DNA of 64,000 bases from the NCBI GenBank assembly GCA_028456385.1, contig JALNQF010000123.1:62001-126000 (forward strand). The letters run 5' to 3'. The notes under the pieces are model-generated. The model saw only the letters and a list, made by a program, of their open reading frames with translations. It made no database searches and was not told the origin of the DNA. Made by a program: the position numbers and the translations under genes. Below are positions 42,027-53,699 of this stretch, one piece after another (the first letter of the stretch is position 1; the number at the start of each line of letters is the position of its first letter). This stretch comes from Ophiosphaerella korrae (taxonomy: Eukaryota > Ascomycota > Dothideomycetes > Pleosporales > Phaeosphaeriaceae).

Positions 42027-43748
42027 ATCTTTACAAAGCGTTGTACCCCACCACCGGGACCCACCATTCCTGAACTTCTTTGCCTTTTTTTCCCTAGAAA
42101 CGATTTCATTTGTCAACATACATCGCGTATACCATTCTGTCGCATTTCCACGGCGTTCACTATTCGGAATCAGGCATCTATTTTTACAACATCTAGCATT
42201 AGCATACCACCTTGAGCAGAAACCCTGTACAAACCTAGCAAAAGAGCCAATGTAATTAAAACCATGATCAAAAAAACTATAACATCATCATCATCATCAT
42301 CATCAAACTGCTACACCGTTTCTACCACTGCCTATTCCCCTTTCGCCCACGCCTATCCCTGCCCCAATCCCTACCGCTCGACCTTCCACTTCTAGCATAC
42401 CCCGCCGCCTCAACCTACTGTTCGCCCAGCCGCATCCATCCGGCGAACGAATTGGTCAACGGTAATACCATCTAGCGTCTTGCGCCTATCGCATGGACGC
42501 TGTAACTTGTCCCTGCATGACGACGCTGACGTCCCTATTTCGTAGCCCCCAGTGGCGCTAGGAATCACCTCCCTGGCACAACAGCATTGCCAAGCAGGCA
42601 CAAAGTGCATGCTACCGTGTTTACTTTCACATCATGGCAGAATGGGATTTGACGGGTGCCGGTGACGGGGTGCCGGTGATGGGGTGCCGGTTTGGTGTGA
42701 CCGAGGCATTGTGAGGTCATGTGTGTGGATGGAGAGCGTGCTGGCAATGCCATGTCGACTACGTGGGTACCTGGACTTTTGGACTTGCGTCGGTGCATGG
42801 GCGACGACCGACATGACGACGCATCATATGTGGATTTCACTGCGTGCTGCCAGATTCGCACCTGCGATACTTCACAATGCACCGACATCTACCCGTCTGC
42901 GTCTTTTCGGTCCTTTATCGATCTTCAAGGCTTGAAATAGAGGTTGGCATCTCTTGTGTTCTGCTTCTAGGGAGCCCTTGCGTTGCGCACATGGAGGGTC
43001 CATGTGTTGCGTGCGAAAGAAGCATCGAGTCGTCTTGGACCACAGTGCTTGGTCTCGAAGAGTAGATGAACGACATCTGTACGATACAGAATAGCGGGAA
43101 ACATGTAACCACCACTTCACTGGACGCGTGTGGGAGCATGGCGCCGTGATCTGTTGATAAGTGCGTTACACTTCACGACGTAGATGCTGCCCGCCGACGA
43201 CTCATCCATACTCCATCTTCAAGCTCGCATCACCCTAACTCATTCCTCTCACTCCCACACGCAAGCCTATCTCTACTGTACAGTACCTACCCTCCGCTAG
43301 CCGCAACTCAATGACATCAACCCCACCCACCTCCCACCTCTTATCTCTATATGGCAGTGCCCCATCACATCACGGCTCGGCGCTCACACGAGAAATACCC
43401 CCGAAGTGAAAATAACCTTGGAAGCCGTTCGCAATAGCGCGCCACTCGATGCTTAGATTGTTGTTCGCTGGTGCGGTAAGGTGAGGTGGCGCTAGGTTCG
43501 GGCGGAGGCATGGGCCGGCCTGAATCGGGGGCACAGCATGACGTGTTTGGTGACGCGCTTGGCCGCGAAGCTCGAATGGGGAGCGGGTGTGGCCTGCATG
43601 CGACGCAGCTTGACTGAATGTAGACGCGAGTTTGGACATGGGGGGAATCGCATGCTGGATAGAGAGGGTGGGTATCGTTTCAATTGTTATTAACTACACG
43701 TAAAGGCTAAAGATATCTATCAAACTTTAATGTGAACAAGGCGCTGGT
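42027..43748. other. Convergent intergenic region, no gene recognised
   Basis: 1.7 kb between convergent genes. It contains a (CAT)7 microsatellite at about 42284-42304 and a three-unit 13-14-bp minisatellite (GAYGGGGTGCCGGT) at 42651-42691. Short frames on both strands are not convincing. Confidence 0.6.
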
Positions 43749-45187
43749 CTAGAATCGTTTCAATTCGGGGCTGCCCTGGCATGCTGGGAAGCTGAATTTC
43801 GTCTCAACAAAGACCTTTTGCATGCCATCCTCTTTCTTGTCAAATGCGTAGTATACTTTGTCGAGATCCTCGAGACGGACGCGGTGGGTGACCATCTTCA
43901 GTGGTTTGATCTGCTTGTCTTGGATCATCTTCAGTAGCGACTCCCAATACATGTGTACGGGTGCTTGTCCGTTGCCAATAAGACGGATGCCACGCTCCAT
44001 TAGGGAGCCGATGTTGAAGTGGTTTGTCTATAGAATGTTAGTACTTGAAGAGGTGTAGATGTAGCAGGTAAGACTTACGAATCCAACGTATACACCCGTG
44101 ATGCCACAGCGCCCAAAGTTTCGAGTACTGGTAATCATCTCGTTGACCAACTCACTTGTATCCGTCTCTAGACCCAACATCATTTCAAAGTAATGTGCCC
44201 AGCCCTTTGCATACTCGCCGGCCGCACACTCAATGCTGACATCTGGGCCGCGGTCGTTACACATCTTCTTCAGTGCGCTGGTCACCGACTCGCCTTTGCC
44301 CAATTTTGAGAAATCGATCGTTTCGACGTTGGGATACCTCTCCTTGATAAAGTCGAGCCGCCAGTTTTGGTCAATTACAATGACTTTCGATGCGCCATTC
44401 AGGAGCGAGAAGTCGGCAGCCATTTGCCCAACAGGTCCGGCGCCCCAGATAGCTACTGCATCACCCTTCTTCACGCCTGTGTCAACAACGGCATGCCATG
44501 ATGTACAAAGGACGTCAGACAGGAAGAGGCCCTCCTCATCGGGAACATCGTCTGGCAGAGGGAGCAGGTTGACGTCGCCGTAGGGAACACGAGTGTACTC
44601 GGACTGGCCGCCTGCAAAACCTCCAGTGAAATGCGAGTACCCAAACATGCCTGCGGTTCGGCCACCGTACATTGCGTTCTCGATCGTATTGGAGTTAGTC
44701 TTCTCGCATTGGGACGAAAGCTTCTGCTTGCAGTAGTAACAGTCACCACATGCAATCTGGAAAGATGCGACAACCCGTTGTCTATCAACATTAGCTGTGG
44801 TTCATTGCCGGCCGAAAGATTTACGTACCCTTTCTGGAATTTGGTGACTTGACTACCGACCTCGTCTACTACACCGCAGAACTCGTGTCCGAGGATGTCA
44901 CCCTTCTGTAGCTCGACCACGGTGCCGTGAAGCAGATGAAGATCCGATCCGCATACCGTGGACCCAGTGATCTTGACAATCACATCGCGTGGCTCAACAA
45001 TGGTGGGCTTGGGCACCTCAACCATTTCGACGGTGTTCTTGCCCATCCATGCTAGAGCCTTCATCTTCTCGCCAGACCGGTTGGCCCACTCTGGCTTGTT
45101 GACCGGGTTTGTGTTGTCCTGTATGGTAGTCGCATTGTCGCCATGGCCGACGGCCTTCTCAGCCTGCATAGCAGCTTGGGACATCAT
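43749..45187 (-). CDS. Zinc-dependent alcohol dehydrogenase family protein
   Basis: Exons 45187-44829, 44781-44079 and 44027-43749, 446 residues. Introns of 47 bp (GTACGT, AGCTAATG, GATAG; phase 2) and 51 bp (GTAAGT, TACTAACA, TATAG; phase 0). GroES-like domain with catalytic-zinc residues C79, H101 and E102 (TVCGSDLHLLHG, LGHEFCG). Structural-zinc cysteines are C131, C134, C137 and C145 (CGDCYYCKQKLSSQC). The Rossmann loop is WGAGPVGQMAADF with acidic D in VIVIDQNWR, favouring NAD. It resembles the glutathione-independent formaldehyde/alcohol dehydrogenase group. The substrate is not determinable. An N-terminal extension of ~40 residues precedes the domain. Confidence 0.9.
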
Positions 45188-46196
45188 CTTGGGCGAGTGT
45201 TTGTTGTTTGTTGTAATGCAATTGAAGGGTATTACTGAGTTGCAACCAGGAAAGCAGAGGGGAGGAGAAGCTGGTTTAAGATTGGAGTCACGACCTACGT
45301 TGCCTCAGAAATTACAGCTAGGCAGCTCATAACGCTCCACCGATGACATAGCTCTTCCGTCGTGCATTTCTGCTGCCATAGCCTTTCTCCAACTACCGGC
45401 GAACGAGGACATAAAAGTTGCCCTTGTCGATGTGCTTAACGGGGCTAGCCAAACGTCATGATACGTTCAGAAAGGTAATGAGAGCATGGTCATTGGTGGA
45501 GACAGGGGTAATGGTTGTTTTGAGACAAAAATTATGTTATTGTCATATTGATGTAATCGATGGCCTGGATGGTTAAGCGACAGGGCGCCTTCGTCAGCGA
45601 GATATCAGCGAGATGGGCAGGTACAATTGTTGCTACGTATTGTCGAGCACAAGAAAGCGTGCATATGCTCGGAGAAGATGATACGGACAGGCTAGGCGTG
45701 GAATGACTGCATACCTAGGCTCTGACGCGTCGAGGACGTGTCGCGTCGGGTTGACGAACAAGCCGTGTAAGACGGCGCAGGCAACCAAACGCTATACAGC
45801 CACGAACTATGAGGCAGGGGACCACAGAAGAGTAATGGCCGAAGTGAAGATGGTTGCTTCTTCCTCGATGCACAGCACGGGGCCACACAGTCAATGAAAA
45901 AGAGCCAAAAGGCAGACCAGCAAAAATTGCCCCGCTGAAACCTCCGAAGAAATTTCAACCCGTGACCTGTCCGCGCTGTGCAATGCAGCAGATCCCGAGT
46001 GATCAAGTGAAAGCTTGAGCTCACCGATCGCAAGAAGGTAAGTATGAGTTGTAAAGGATGTCTGGAGGCAGGTTTATATACCCGGTGGGAGAAGCCCGCG
46101 CTAGTCGTGCACGTGATCGCTTGGCGGCTGAACCGCGGGCTGCGGCCTGGCTCGTGACTTGCTACTCTAGGCAGCGGGGCACGGACAGTATTGCCC
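45188..46196. other. Upstream region, no gene recognised
   Basis: Promoter side of the dehydrogenase gene. A 179-codon minus frame at 45692-46231 has no recognisable content and overlaps repeat R, so it is not called. Confidence 0.55.
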
Positions 46197-46316
46197 TTTA
46201 GCTCAGCGGTCTCAGTATTCAGCTGCGCCATATCACAGCACGCTTTTGCGCGGGACTAATGTAGCACCCCGCATGCCGTAGCGCGCTGTCCCTTGCTCTT
46301 CTTGTAGGCATAGTAT
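46197..46316. repeat. Repeat R, partial copy 2
   Basis: GGTCTCAGTATTCAGCTGCG, then CACAGCACGCTTTTGCGCGG and CCCCGCATGCCGTAGCGCG. These match the 3' part of copy 3 next to it and of copy 1 near 13.0 kb. Confidence 0.6.
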
Positions 46317-46690
46317 CCAGACTCTCTGTAAACTAAGAAGTAGGATAATTACACTCCTTATATTAATACTGGGTATATACAATAGATTGTGGACTACTAA
46401 ATAACTTAATTAGAAATCGTAGATTCCCCTGGCTAAACTTGTAGATACCTTGGAGAAAGGTTCTATGGAGCTCGAGGATCTTTTGGCTACTGTACCTCAG
46501 TGGTTAGCATCCCACTTTTCTGGTTGATTAAGAGCACGGACAATACTGCACCTCACCTCACAAATCTGAAGATCCCGAACCAAGGACAGCTGAAAGTGGT
46601 CTCAGTATTCAGCCAACCCGTATCACAGCACGCCTTTGCGCGGGACCAATGCATTATCCTGCATGCCGCAGCGTGCCGTCCCTTGCTCTG
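46317..46690. repeat. Repeat R, copy 3 (uninterrupted)
   Basis: Starts TATCCAGACTCTCTGTAAAC, continues GGATAATTACACTCCTTATA and GAGGATCTTTTGGCTACTGT, and ends with GGTCTCAGTATTCAGCCAAC and a GC-rich tail shared with copies 1 and 2. Its uninterrupted AATTACACTCC is the empty site of the Tc1 element at 11.94 kb. GC content is moderate, so RIP has touched it little. Confidence 0.62.
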
Positions 46691-47689
46691 GGGTAACTCA
46701 GGTGGGGCGTTAACTGATCCTCCGAGACGGACAACATCTACATACTGGCTGTCCTGCACTCCCTTACCCGCCTGCTCAATTGGAAATGCGGGACGATCGC
46801 TGTGCCTCCGTGCCCGCGGTAGAAGCGTATGGCTCCCGGCCAGGCATCGTCACCCAGGCCATGATTCCGCTTTTTGAGTCCATCGACAGCCTCACAACAC
46901 AGCCTGCGCTGATGTCGCACCCAGTTCGCTTGAAATGATCCTTGTTTGGCTTTGGCGTACCGATAACATGTATATCTCAGATTGGCGCTGTCGCTCAGCT
47001 TTGCCGTTGCCCGCCACATGTTTGTGACGCACCGAGCTAGTGCCTCGGCCTTTCTTTCTAATATGCTTCACAATCATTTCAGGTCACTGCAATGATTGCT
47101 TGTAAGTACTGACGCTGTTGTTAGGGCTAAAGTCCTCCACATCCTTTCAACAAGCCCGTTGATATAGTATGTACTCTTGCCAGTGGCTCTGTGTCAAATA
47201 TTAAACACTAACGGCATCTTTTTTAGCTTGAGTCTCTACGAACGCTATCAGCATTTTGTAAGCTTTACAATGCTGCAATACATGATCTAGGAATGGTGTT
47301 TAGTTCCAAAGTGATCATATGCCTTTTCTCGCTTGTTGGCTCCGCTTGGATGCAAAATTCAAGCTGTTTAATCCCTCAGCTCAATACATGTACATGAAGT
47401 GCTCCACATCTTGTCTTTGAACTTCTCAATACAAGCTGAACTTACCGCATTGAGTATGGGCAGAATAAGACCATGGGACAGGTTGGAGCACGGAGTCAAT
47501 TAGATACCAGAACGAGAGACTACAGACGGAAGCCTGCGTCTAGTTCAACACAGTCAATAACGAATACGAGCTGAAGTACTCCAAACTATAGCGGAATTTG
47601 TATGGCCCAGTTTAATAACATGCAAGGCCGCGACTAGACATAAATACGCCATCGCCCCCCTCAAGTTTTGCACAACAACCTCAAATCTC
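46691..47689. other. Intergenic, no gene recognised
   Basis: About 1 kb upstream of the metalloprotease gene with only short frames. A TATA-like ACATAAATACGCC lies about 50 bp before the start codon. Confidence 0.5.
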
Positions 47690-48523
47690 ATGTCCTCTGA
47701 CAACTCCCAGCAAAAACCTCAGACCTGGTGCGGCACAAAGCCTTCAACACACATCAACAAAGCCGACCAAGCCCCTCTCGTAAACTCAGCTGACATGGAG
47801 TTCCCCGAAGGAAAAGTCTCCTACCCATGCCGAACTCAAAACGGCCTCAACAAGACCTTTGGTCGTCCACCAGTTCATGAAAGATCTCCGGCAAGCAAGA
47901 GAAGCGAGGACCTCGTAGTTGGCTTGGGCCCTCTCATCCCCCGATGGAGTGTGTCAACGCCTGGTCCTACCAATCTTTTGTACTTCGTGGTGCGGGACGG
48001 TTTCCCATCCGACGTAGACTTTGCATACGCTGGAACCGCCTTCCAGCAGTCAGCCGATGAATGGAACAACATTGGCTTTGGAGTAAAAATCTCCGCAACC
48101 CTTGACAAAACGCTCGCGAACTTTGCGGTCAGATACATCAAGCCTGACGACGATGAAGGGACCCTGGCCTCAGGATTCTTTCCCAACCACGTAGAAGACG
48201 TTCTGGTATACGACAAGACGTTAGTCGAACCCAGGTGGAGGGAAGTTCTCAAGAACTCCTTCCTACACGAAATCGGACACATCCTCGGTCTTAGACACGA
48301 ATTTGCTATCAAGGAGGACGCCGCTGGCCATGGTCCTGAGTCCGAAAAGGCAGTACAGTTTGGAAGCGAGAATCCGCATTCCGTGATGAGTTACGATGAT
48401 GTGAATATCATTCAGGACACGGACAAGGAGGATATCGTGAAATTTTACAAATTGGCTAACGGTTTCGAGATTGAAGGTATTAAGGTAACGGACTATGTCC
48501 CGAAGCCTTTGAAGCATTTGTGA
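47690..48523 (+). CDS. Metzincin-like zinc metalloprotease, small
   Basis: A 277-residue single-exon protein. Residues 193-203 are HEIGHILGLRH, a complete HExxHxxGxxH zinc site with catalytic Glu194. SVMSY at 231-235 is the Met-turn expected after it. The preceding region (LLYFVVRDGF, AFQQSADEWNN) matches the start of a matrixin/astacin-type catalytic domain, in which a helix with W follows the first strands. No signal peptide is visible (the N-terminus is polar), so it is either cytosolic or exported unconventionally. Many fungi have several such stand-alone zincins of unknown substrate. It is the last gene before the AT-rich block, about 230 bp from repeat R. Confidence 0.85.
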   Translation: MSSDNSQQKPQTWCGTKPSTHINKADQAPLVNSADMEFPEGKVSYPCRTQNGLNKTFGRPPVHERSPASKRSEDLVVGLGPLIPRWSVSTPGPTNLLYFVVRDGFPSDVDFAYAGTAFQQSADEWNNIGFGVKISATLDKTLANFAVRYIKPDDDEGTLASGFFPNHVEDVLVYDKTLVEPRWREVLKNSFLHEIGHILGLRHEFAIKEDAAGHGPESEKAVQFGSENPHSVMSYDDVNIIQDTDKEDIVKFYKLANGFEIEGIKVTDYVPKPLKHL

Positions 48524-48750
48524 GATTGCGGCTGGACGCGGAGGATTTCCTACCGTTTCACATCTAGTACTAGATAGTCGTTCATTACTGTTCACTCTTT
48601 TGGGTTGTTTGTAGAATTAAGCATATATCAATGCAATAGTTTGCGTATCGAAGTATTTTTCAAGTACGATATTGGTACCAAATATCTTTTGAGAATTCTG
48701 CCATAAGCATCTGTTAGTATACATTTAGCCCTGAATAATCACGTGGACAT

Positions 48751-48845
48751 AATATCCGGGCTCTTAGTAAACTAAAAAAGTAAGATAATTACAATCCTTA
48801 TATTAATAATAGATACATACAATAGATTATAAGCTACTACTTTAA
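48751..48845. repeat. Repeat R, partial copy 4 at the edge of the AT-rich block
   Basis: TATCCGGGCTCTTAGTAAAC, then AGATAATTACAATCCTTATA and AGATTATAAGCTACTACTTT. It then merges into RIP-degraded DNA, marking the compartment border. Confidence 0.6.
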
Positions 48846-50112
48846 GGTGTTTATAAGTAACGTAGTTTACAAGTAAGTAAGTATTATAAGTAAGTAAGTA
48901 CCTTACTAACTTTACGTACCTATTCAAGCGTATAACTTAATAACGTAGTAGAGTAGCGTAGATATATTAATATATTAAATTAAGTAGTATTTACTATATT
49001 ATTTTTACACGTACGTAAGTTATATCTAGTCTGTTTATACCTCTTATAGCGCACGTAAGCCTAGTAACTTTATTAGATAAGTTACACAATTAGATATACA
49101 ATACGCGATTATATGCGTAATTAGATACTCGATAGTATATACGTAGAGAGGCGTAATAGATTCTAGGTATACCTAGAATCTATTAATTAGCTCGCTTAAG
49201 CTAGTGCAGCGATCTAATTAGCTTAGCGCACGAGCGTAATAATTGCTAAGCTACTACCCTTACTATAGCTAAAAAAACTATAGCCTTAACCTTTATAAAT
49301 AAAGAAATTAAATAAAAGATCTTATATATAAAGAGATCTACTACGTTACTATAACTAATATAATAAAGAAACTAGCACCTTAATAGAAGGAGTATTAATA
49401 ATCTAGCTTACTACTATCTTAAGAAACTTAGCTAAGACTACTATATTATAGATATAGAGATAGAGATTAATTAATTAACTCTTTTCTTACTCGATTTTAT
49501 ATTATTTTTATAACCTTTAAATTAAATAATTAAGAGTCTTACTACTTTAATCTAGTTAAGTAAACTAGTACTTACCTAAACCTAACTACTTTAGCTTAAG
49601 TATTAACTTAAGTATTAACTTAAGTATTAAGCTAAGTACTATATATATATTAGTAAAAAGTACTAATCTTTTACTCTTTAGTAGCTCTATATATATTAGT
49701 AAAAAGTATAAGTTTTTTACTTTCTAGTAGCTTTCTAGTAACTTTTAATTAAGCTAAGTATTAAGTAAAGTACTATACTTAGTATTAATTACGTATACTT
49801 AAAAAAGTATATATCTCTTACTTTTTTATAGCTTAAAGCTATACTAAAATAGCTAGTATTACTTAATATAATCTAACTATAATATTAAAACTAATATAAA
49901 CTATACTACTTAGCTAACTTAGCTATAGTTAAAATATATTATATATAAAATCTAAGATTAAATTAACTTAGCTTTTACTATAAAGCTTATAAATATACTA
50001 GAAATTATTAATTTTTTAGTACTTACTAATTATACTCTAGTAAGTAATATTAAAAAACTAATATATTTGTAATATAGTTACCTATTATTAACTACAAGTA
50101 ACTACTATAAAG

Positions 50113-50528
50113 TATTAGTAGATTAAGAGTTAATAATAAAAGCTTGTATTATAATTAGTAATAGGCTATAAATAATAGAATAATTCTTGTAATATTAATA
50201 GATTATCGCTTGTAGTTAATAATTAAATTACTAATACTATCTTAATAATATATATTACTACTAACTATATACTTAGTACTCTCTTAGCCCTTTATAGCTT
50301 TATATTTACTAAGATTATAAATTTATAAATTTATTATATATCTTACTTTATAAATTTATATTTACTAAGATTATAAATTTACAAATTTATTATATATTTA
50401 TATTATAGTTAGTTACCTAATTAAGCTTATTATCTTATAAGTTATTACCTTACTTATCTTCTACTTTATTAGTAACTAAGCCTAGACTAATTAGTTCTAT
50501 CTTAATTTCTCTTATTACTATAATAATA
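50113..50528 (+). repeat. Repeat B, 416-bp copy
   Basis: Starts TATTAGTAGATTAAGAGTTA, has CTAATACTATCTTAATAATA near base 150, a TTATAAATTTATAAATTT stretch, and ends CTCTTATTACTATAATAATA. Length is identical to the copy at 14300-14715. It is followed by CTATCTCC, as is the copy ending near 59111. Confidence 0.7.
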
Positions 50529-51235
50529 CTATCTCCTCTTTTAAGTAAGTTCTTATTCCTTTATACTAAAGCTAAAGTTATCTATCTAGTTTCTTTATTA
50601 ATCTCTAACTATTTATTACTCTTTATATTATTACGTTCTTAATATAATAAACTTTTTCTAGTAGCTTATATTATTTATAATAAAGTTAAGATATTCTCTT
50701 ATTATTATTATTATTTATTAAGTCTTATATATCTTATATCTTTAAAAGATAGTAAATATTATAATAAATATATTCTTACTAATATTTAGTATAAATATAT
50801 CTCTTCTAATATTTTACTTACTAAGTATAAGTATTTAATTTCTATATAGTCTCTTTCTACTAAGTTATATAAAGTAAGCTATTAATAGAGCTTAAGAAAA
50901 ACTATTAATATAGCTTACTATAGCTAAAGCTAAGTATAAGTTAACTTTTTATAAGCTAGTAGAGCTTTATTCTTATATTAAGTATTTTTATAAGATAAAA
51001 GCTTATAATAATACTAGGTTATTTAAATAGTCTTATATATTAAAAGCTAAGTTAGATTTAGATAATACTATAGAGGCTACTCTAGCTCTTACCTTATTAA
51101 GCGCTTCTATTATCTCTTTATCTAGTAGTAATAATACAAACTTTTCTAGTTTCTTACTAAGTGTTCTAAAAGATTTTAATTTTAGAACTTCTATAATAGG
51201 TATACTAAAGTTAACTTTCTAGTAACTATTAGAGT

Positions 51236-51316
51236 TATTAGTAGATTAAGAGTTAATAATAAAAGTTTATATTATAATTAGTAATAACTATAAATAATAG
51301 TTAATTTGTATATATA
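51236..51316 (+). repeat. Repeat B, left part of a split copy
   Basis: The first 81 bp of repeat B (TATTAGTAGATTAAGAGTTA...) end at the ATATA target site of the gypsy element. The rest is found after it, from 58514. The tail of the preceding unit (ATTTTAGAACTTCTATAATA) resembles sequence near 61.57 kb. Confidence 0.75.
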
Positions 51317-51594
51317 TATTAAGAGGTAGCTAGAAAATAATAGTACTTACTATAGGCTATAGGAGATAGTAAAGGGATAATAGATAGTATTTAATAGTAC
51401 TACTAGTATCTAAAAGAGAATAATACTTACTTTACTCTCTTTATAAGTATTAAACCTTTTATATACTTATATAGCGTACTAGCTTTACTTTAAATTATAA
51501 CTATATAATATTATAATCTTTAGTATATTAGCTTTACCTCTAACTTATACTAGAGTTTATAAAAGTCTTAAGTATTTAATAAACCTTTATTATA
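51317..51594 (-). repeat. LTR of the gypsy element (3' LTR in coding direction)
   Basis: 278 bp starting TATTAAGAGGTAGCTAG and ending CTTTATTATA (originally TG...CA). It aligns along its length with 58236-58513. Confidence 0.88.
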
Positions 51595-53699
51595 AAGCCT
51601 CTCTCTCTAGCTAGTATCTTTACTAGCTTTTTAAAGTGTAACCTTAATAAAAACCTTAAACTTTTAAGAAAATAGAAAAAAAAGTATTTATATACCTTAC
51701 GCGCTATACCTATATATTAGGTATATTGTTATTATTATACTTATATACAATATTCTATTTATATTTTAATAATAAGTAAAAGATTATTACTTACGTAATT
51801 ATATTTACTCTTAGTAGACCTTATATAAAAAATATTTTTCTTTTATAATTATTTTACTTATCCTCTTATTAACTATAGTATATACTTAATATATATATAG
51901 TATATATTTAGTAATTATTACTATAGTTTACTATCTTTACCTAAAGTTTATTAAGAAAAGTAATATTTATTAAGCTTAGCCTTTTAAGTAAAGCGTAGAT
52001 ACTAAGCGCGCTAACTATAATACTTTATATACTACTTACTTATACTATACTTAAAGTATTATTAACTAGAAGGAAGTATATAATAAGCTAAAAGAACGTT
52101 ACTACTAGTATTATTTCTCTAGTAATTATAGTAGCTACGCCTTAGTAACTATAATATATACTCTTTATATACGCTTTAACTAATATAAATAAGTACTTCT
52201 TATACTTAATAAGTATATTAACTATCTTTATAAGCTTTATAATACGTATAATACTACTATATCTAATACTAGCGTTCTTAAAACTAACTTAGAGGTACGC
52301 TATACTAGCGTTAAGCTTACTTATACTTAGCGTACCTTTAACTTAGAGCTATTAAACTATAGGCACCTTACTACTTATAGTAGTACTCCTTTAAGAGTAC
52401 TTACTTAAATACTTATAACTATACTTTAATTTTTAGAGCTTATTTTAACTAAATAGTATAGCTTTATAGCCTAGTAGTAGGGTTTAGTTAAAGTATTAAT
52501 AAAGATTTTAGGCTACCTTTACTATATTATATATTTGCCTATACTATACTTATATAGTATATACTAATTACTTTTTAAGCTTACTATAGCTACTTTTTTA
52601 TAAAATAAGTTAATAATAAAGAAGATAATAATAAAGATAGTAGTAAGAAAGAAAAAGAAGAAGAAAATAAAGGTAAAGAAGAAGTAGTAGAAGAAGAAGA
52701 GGTAGAAGAGAAAGAAGAAGAAAAAAAAAGAAGAAGAAAAAAAAAGAAGAAGAAAAAAAAAGAAGAAAAAGATAAAGTAAAAAGTTAAGATATTTTACTT
52801 TTAAAAAGTAAGTAAAATATAAGTAGAAAGTAGTTTAAGCTTATCTAATAAGTAGAGAAGAAATAGTTTATAGTATAATTATTTATTTTTTATATATATA
52901 GATACCTAGCTATAGAGCTAAAAGTTAGATTACGCTATTTACTCTATAAGTATATTTTAAGTACGTAAATTACGTTTTCTATATACGTTTTAATTATAAA
53001 GCGCTTTAAGCTAAATTAAAATCTTTAAGTAGTTTATCTATATCTTTAAAATCTATAGTAAGAGTTTATATATTCTAGGATTTATTATATTCTTTTTATC
53101 TAAAGAGATACTTTAGTTATTTTTTCTTTTTACGTTTCTTTAAGATTCTTTTAACTTCTTATACTTCTTCTCCTTCCTCTATTACCTTAGGTAGCTAAGT
53201 ATTATCTTTTATACCTAATTAAGATTTCTATCTCTTAAGAAGAAAAATATAAAATATATTATAAATATAATAGTAAAGTAGTAGTAGTAAGTAGTATACC
53301 TATATTCTTACTACGTTTTATACTTAAAATAGTCTAATAAACTTATCTAATAGCTTCTTATATAGTTAGTAAGTAAAGCTTAAGTTCTTTATACTTAGTA
53401 AGACTAGCTCTTTTTTTCTAAAGACTTTTAGTTTATATTTATTATTATAGTACTATACTTAATATACTTATACTTTCTATAGAAACTCTATAAGTATTAC
53501 TTATATACTATATATACGCTTTACTCTTTAAATAGTGTCTAGTACTTCTCTTTTTAGCTTACTATCTTTAAGTAAGTATATAAAAATTAGGTATTTACTT
53601 AGTATAGTATAAAAAGGTATTATCTTTATTTCTTTATAAATTAAGTTATTATATATAAATTATACTATTTTTAGTAAAGTAATCTAATTATCTTAATTC

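Noticed and set aside
45692..46231. 179-codon minus-strand frame
   Set aside because: No recognisable content, and it overlaps repeat R.
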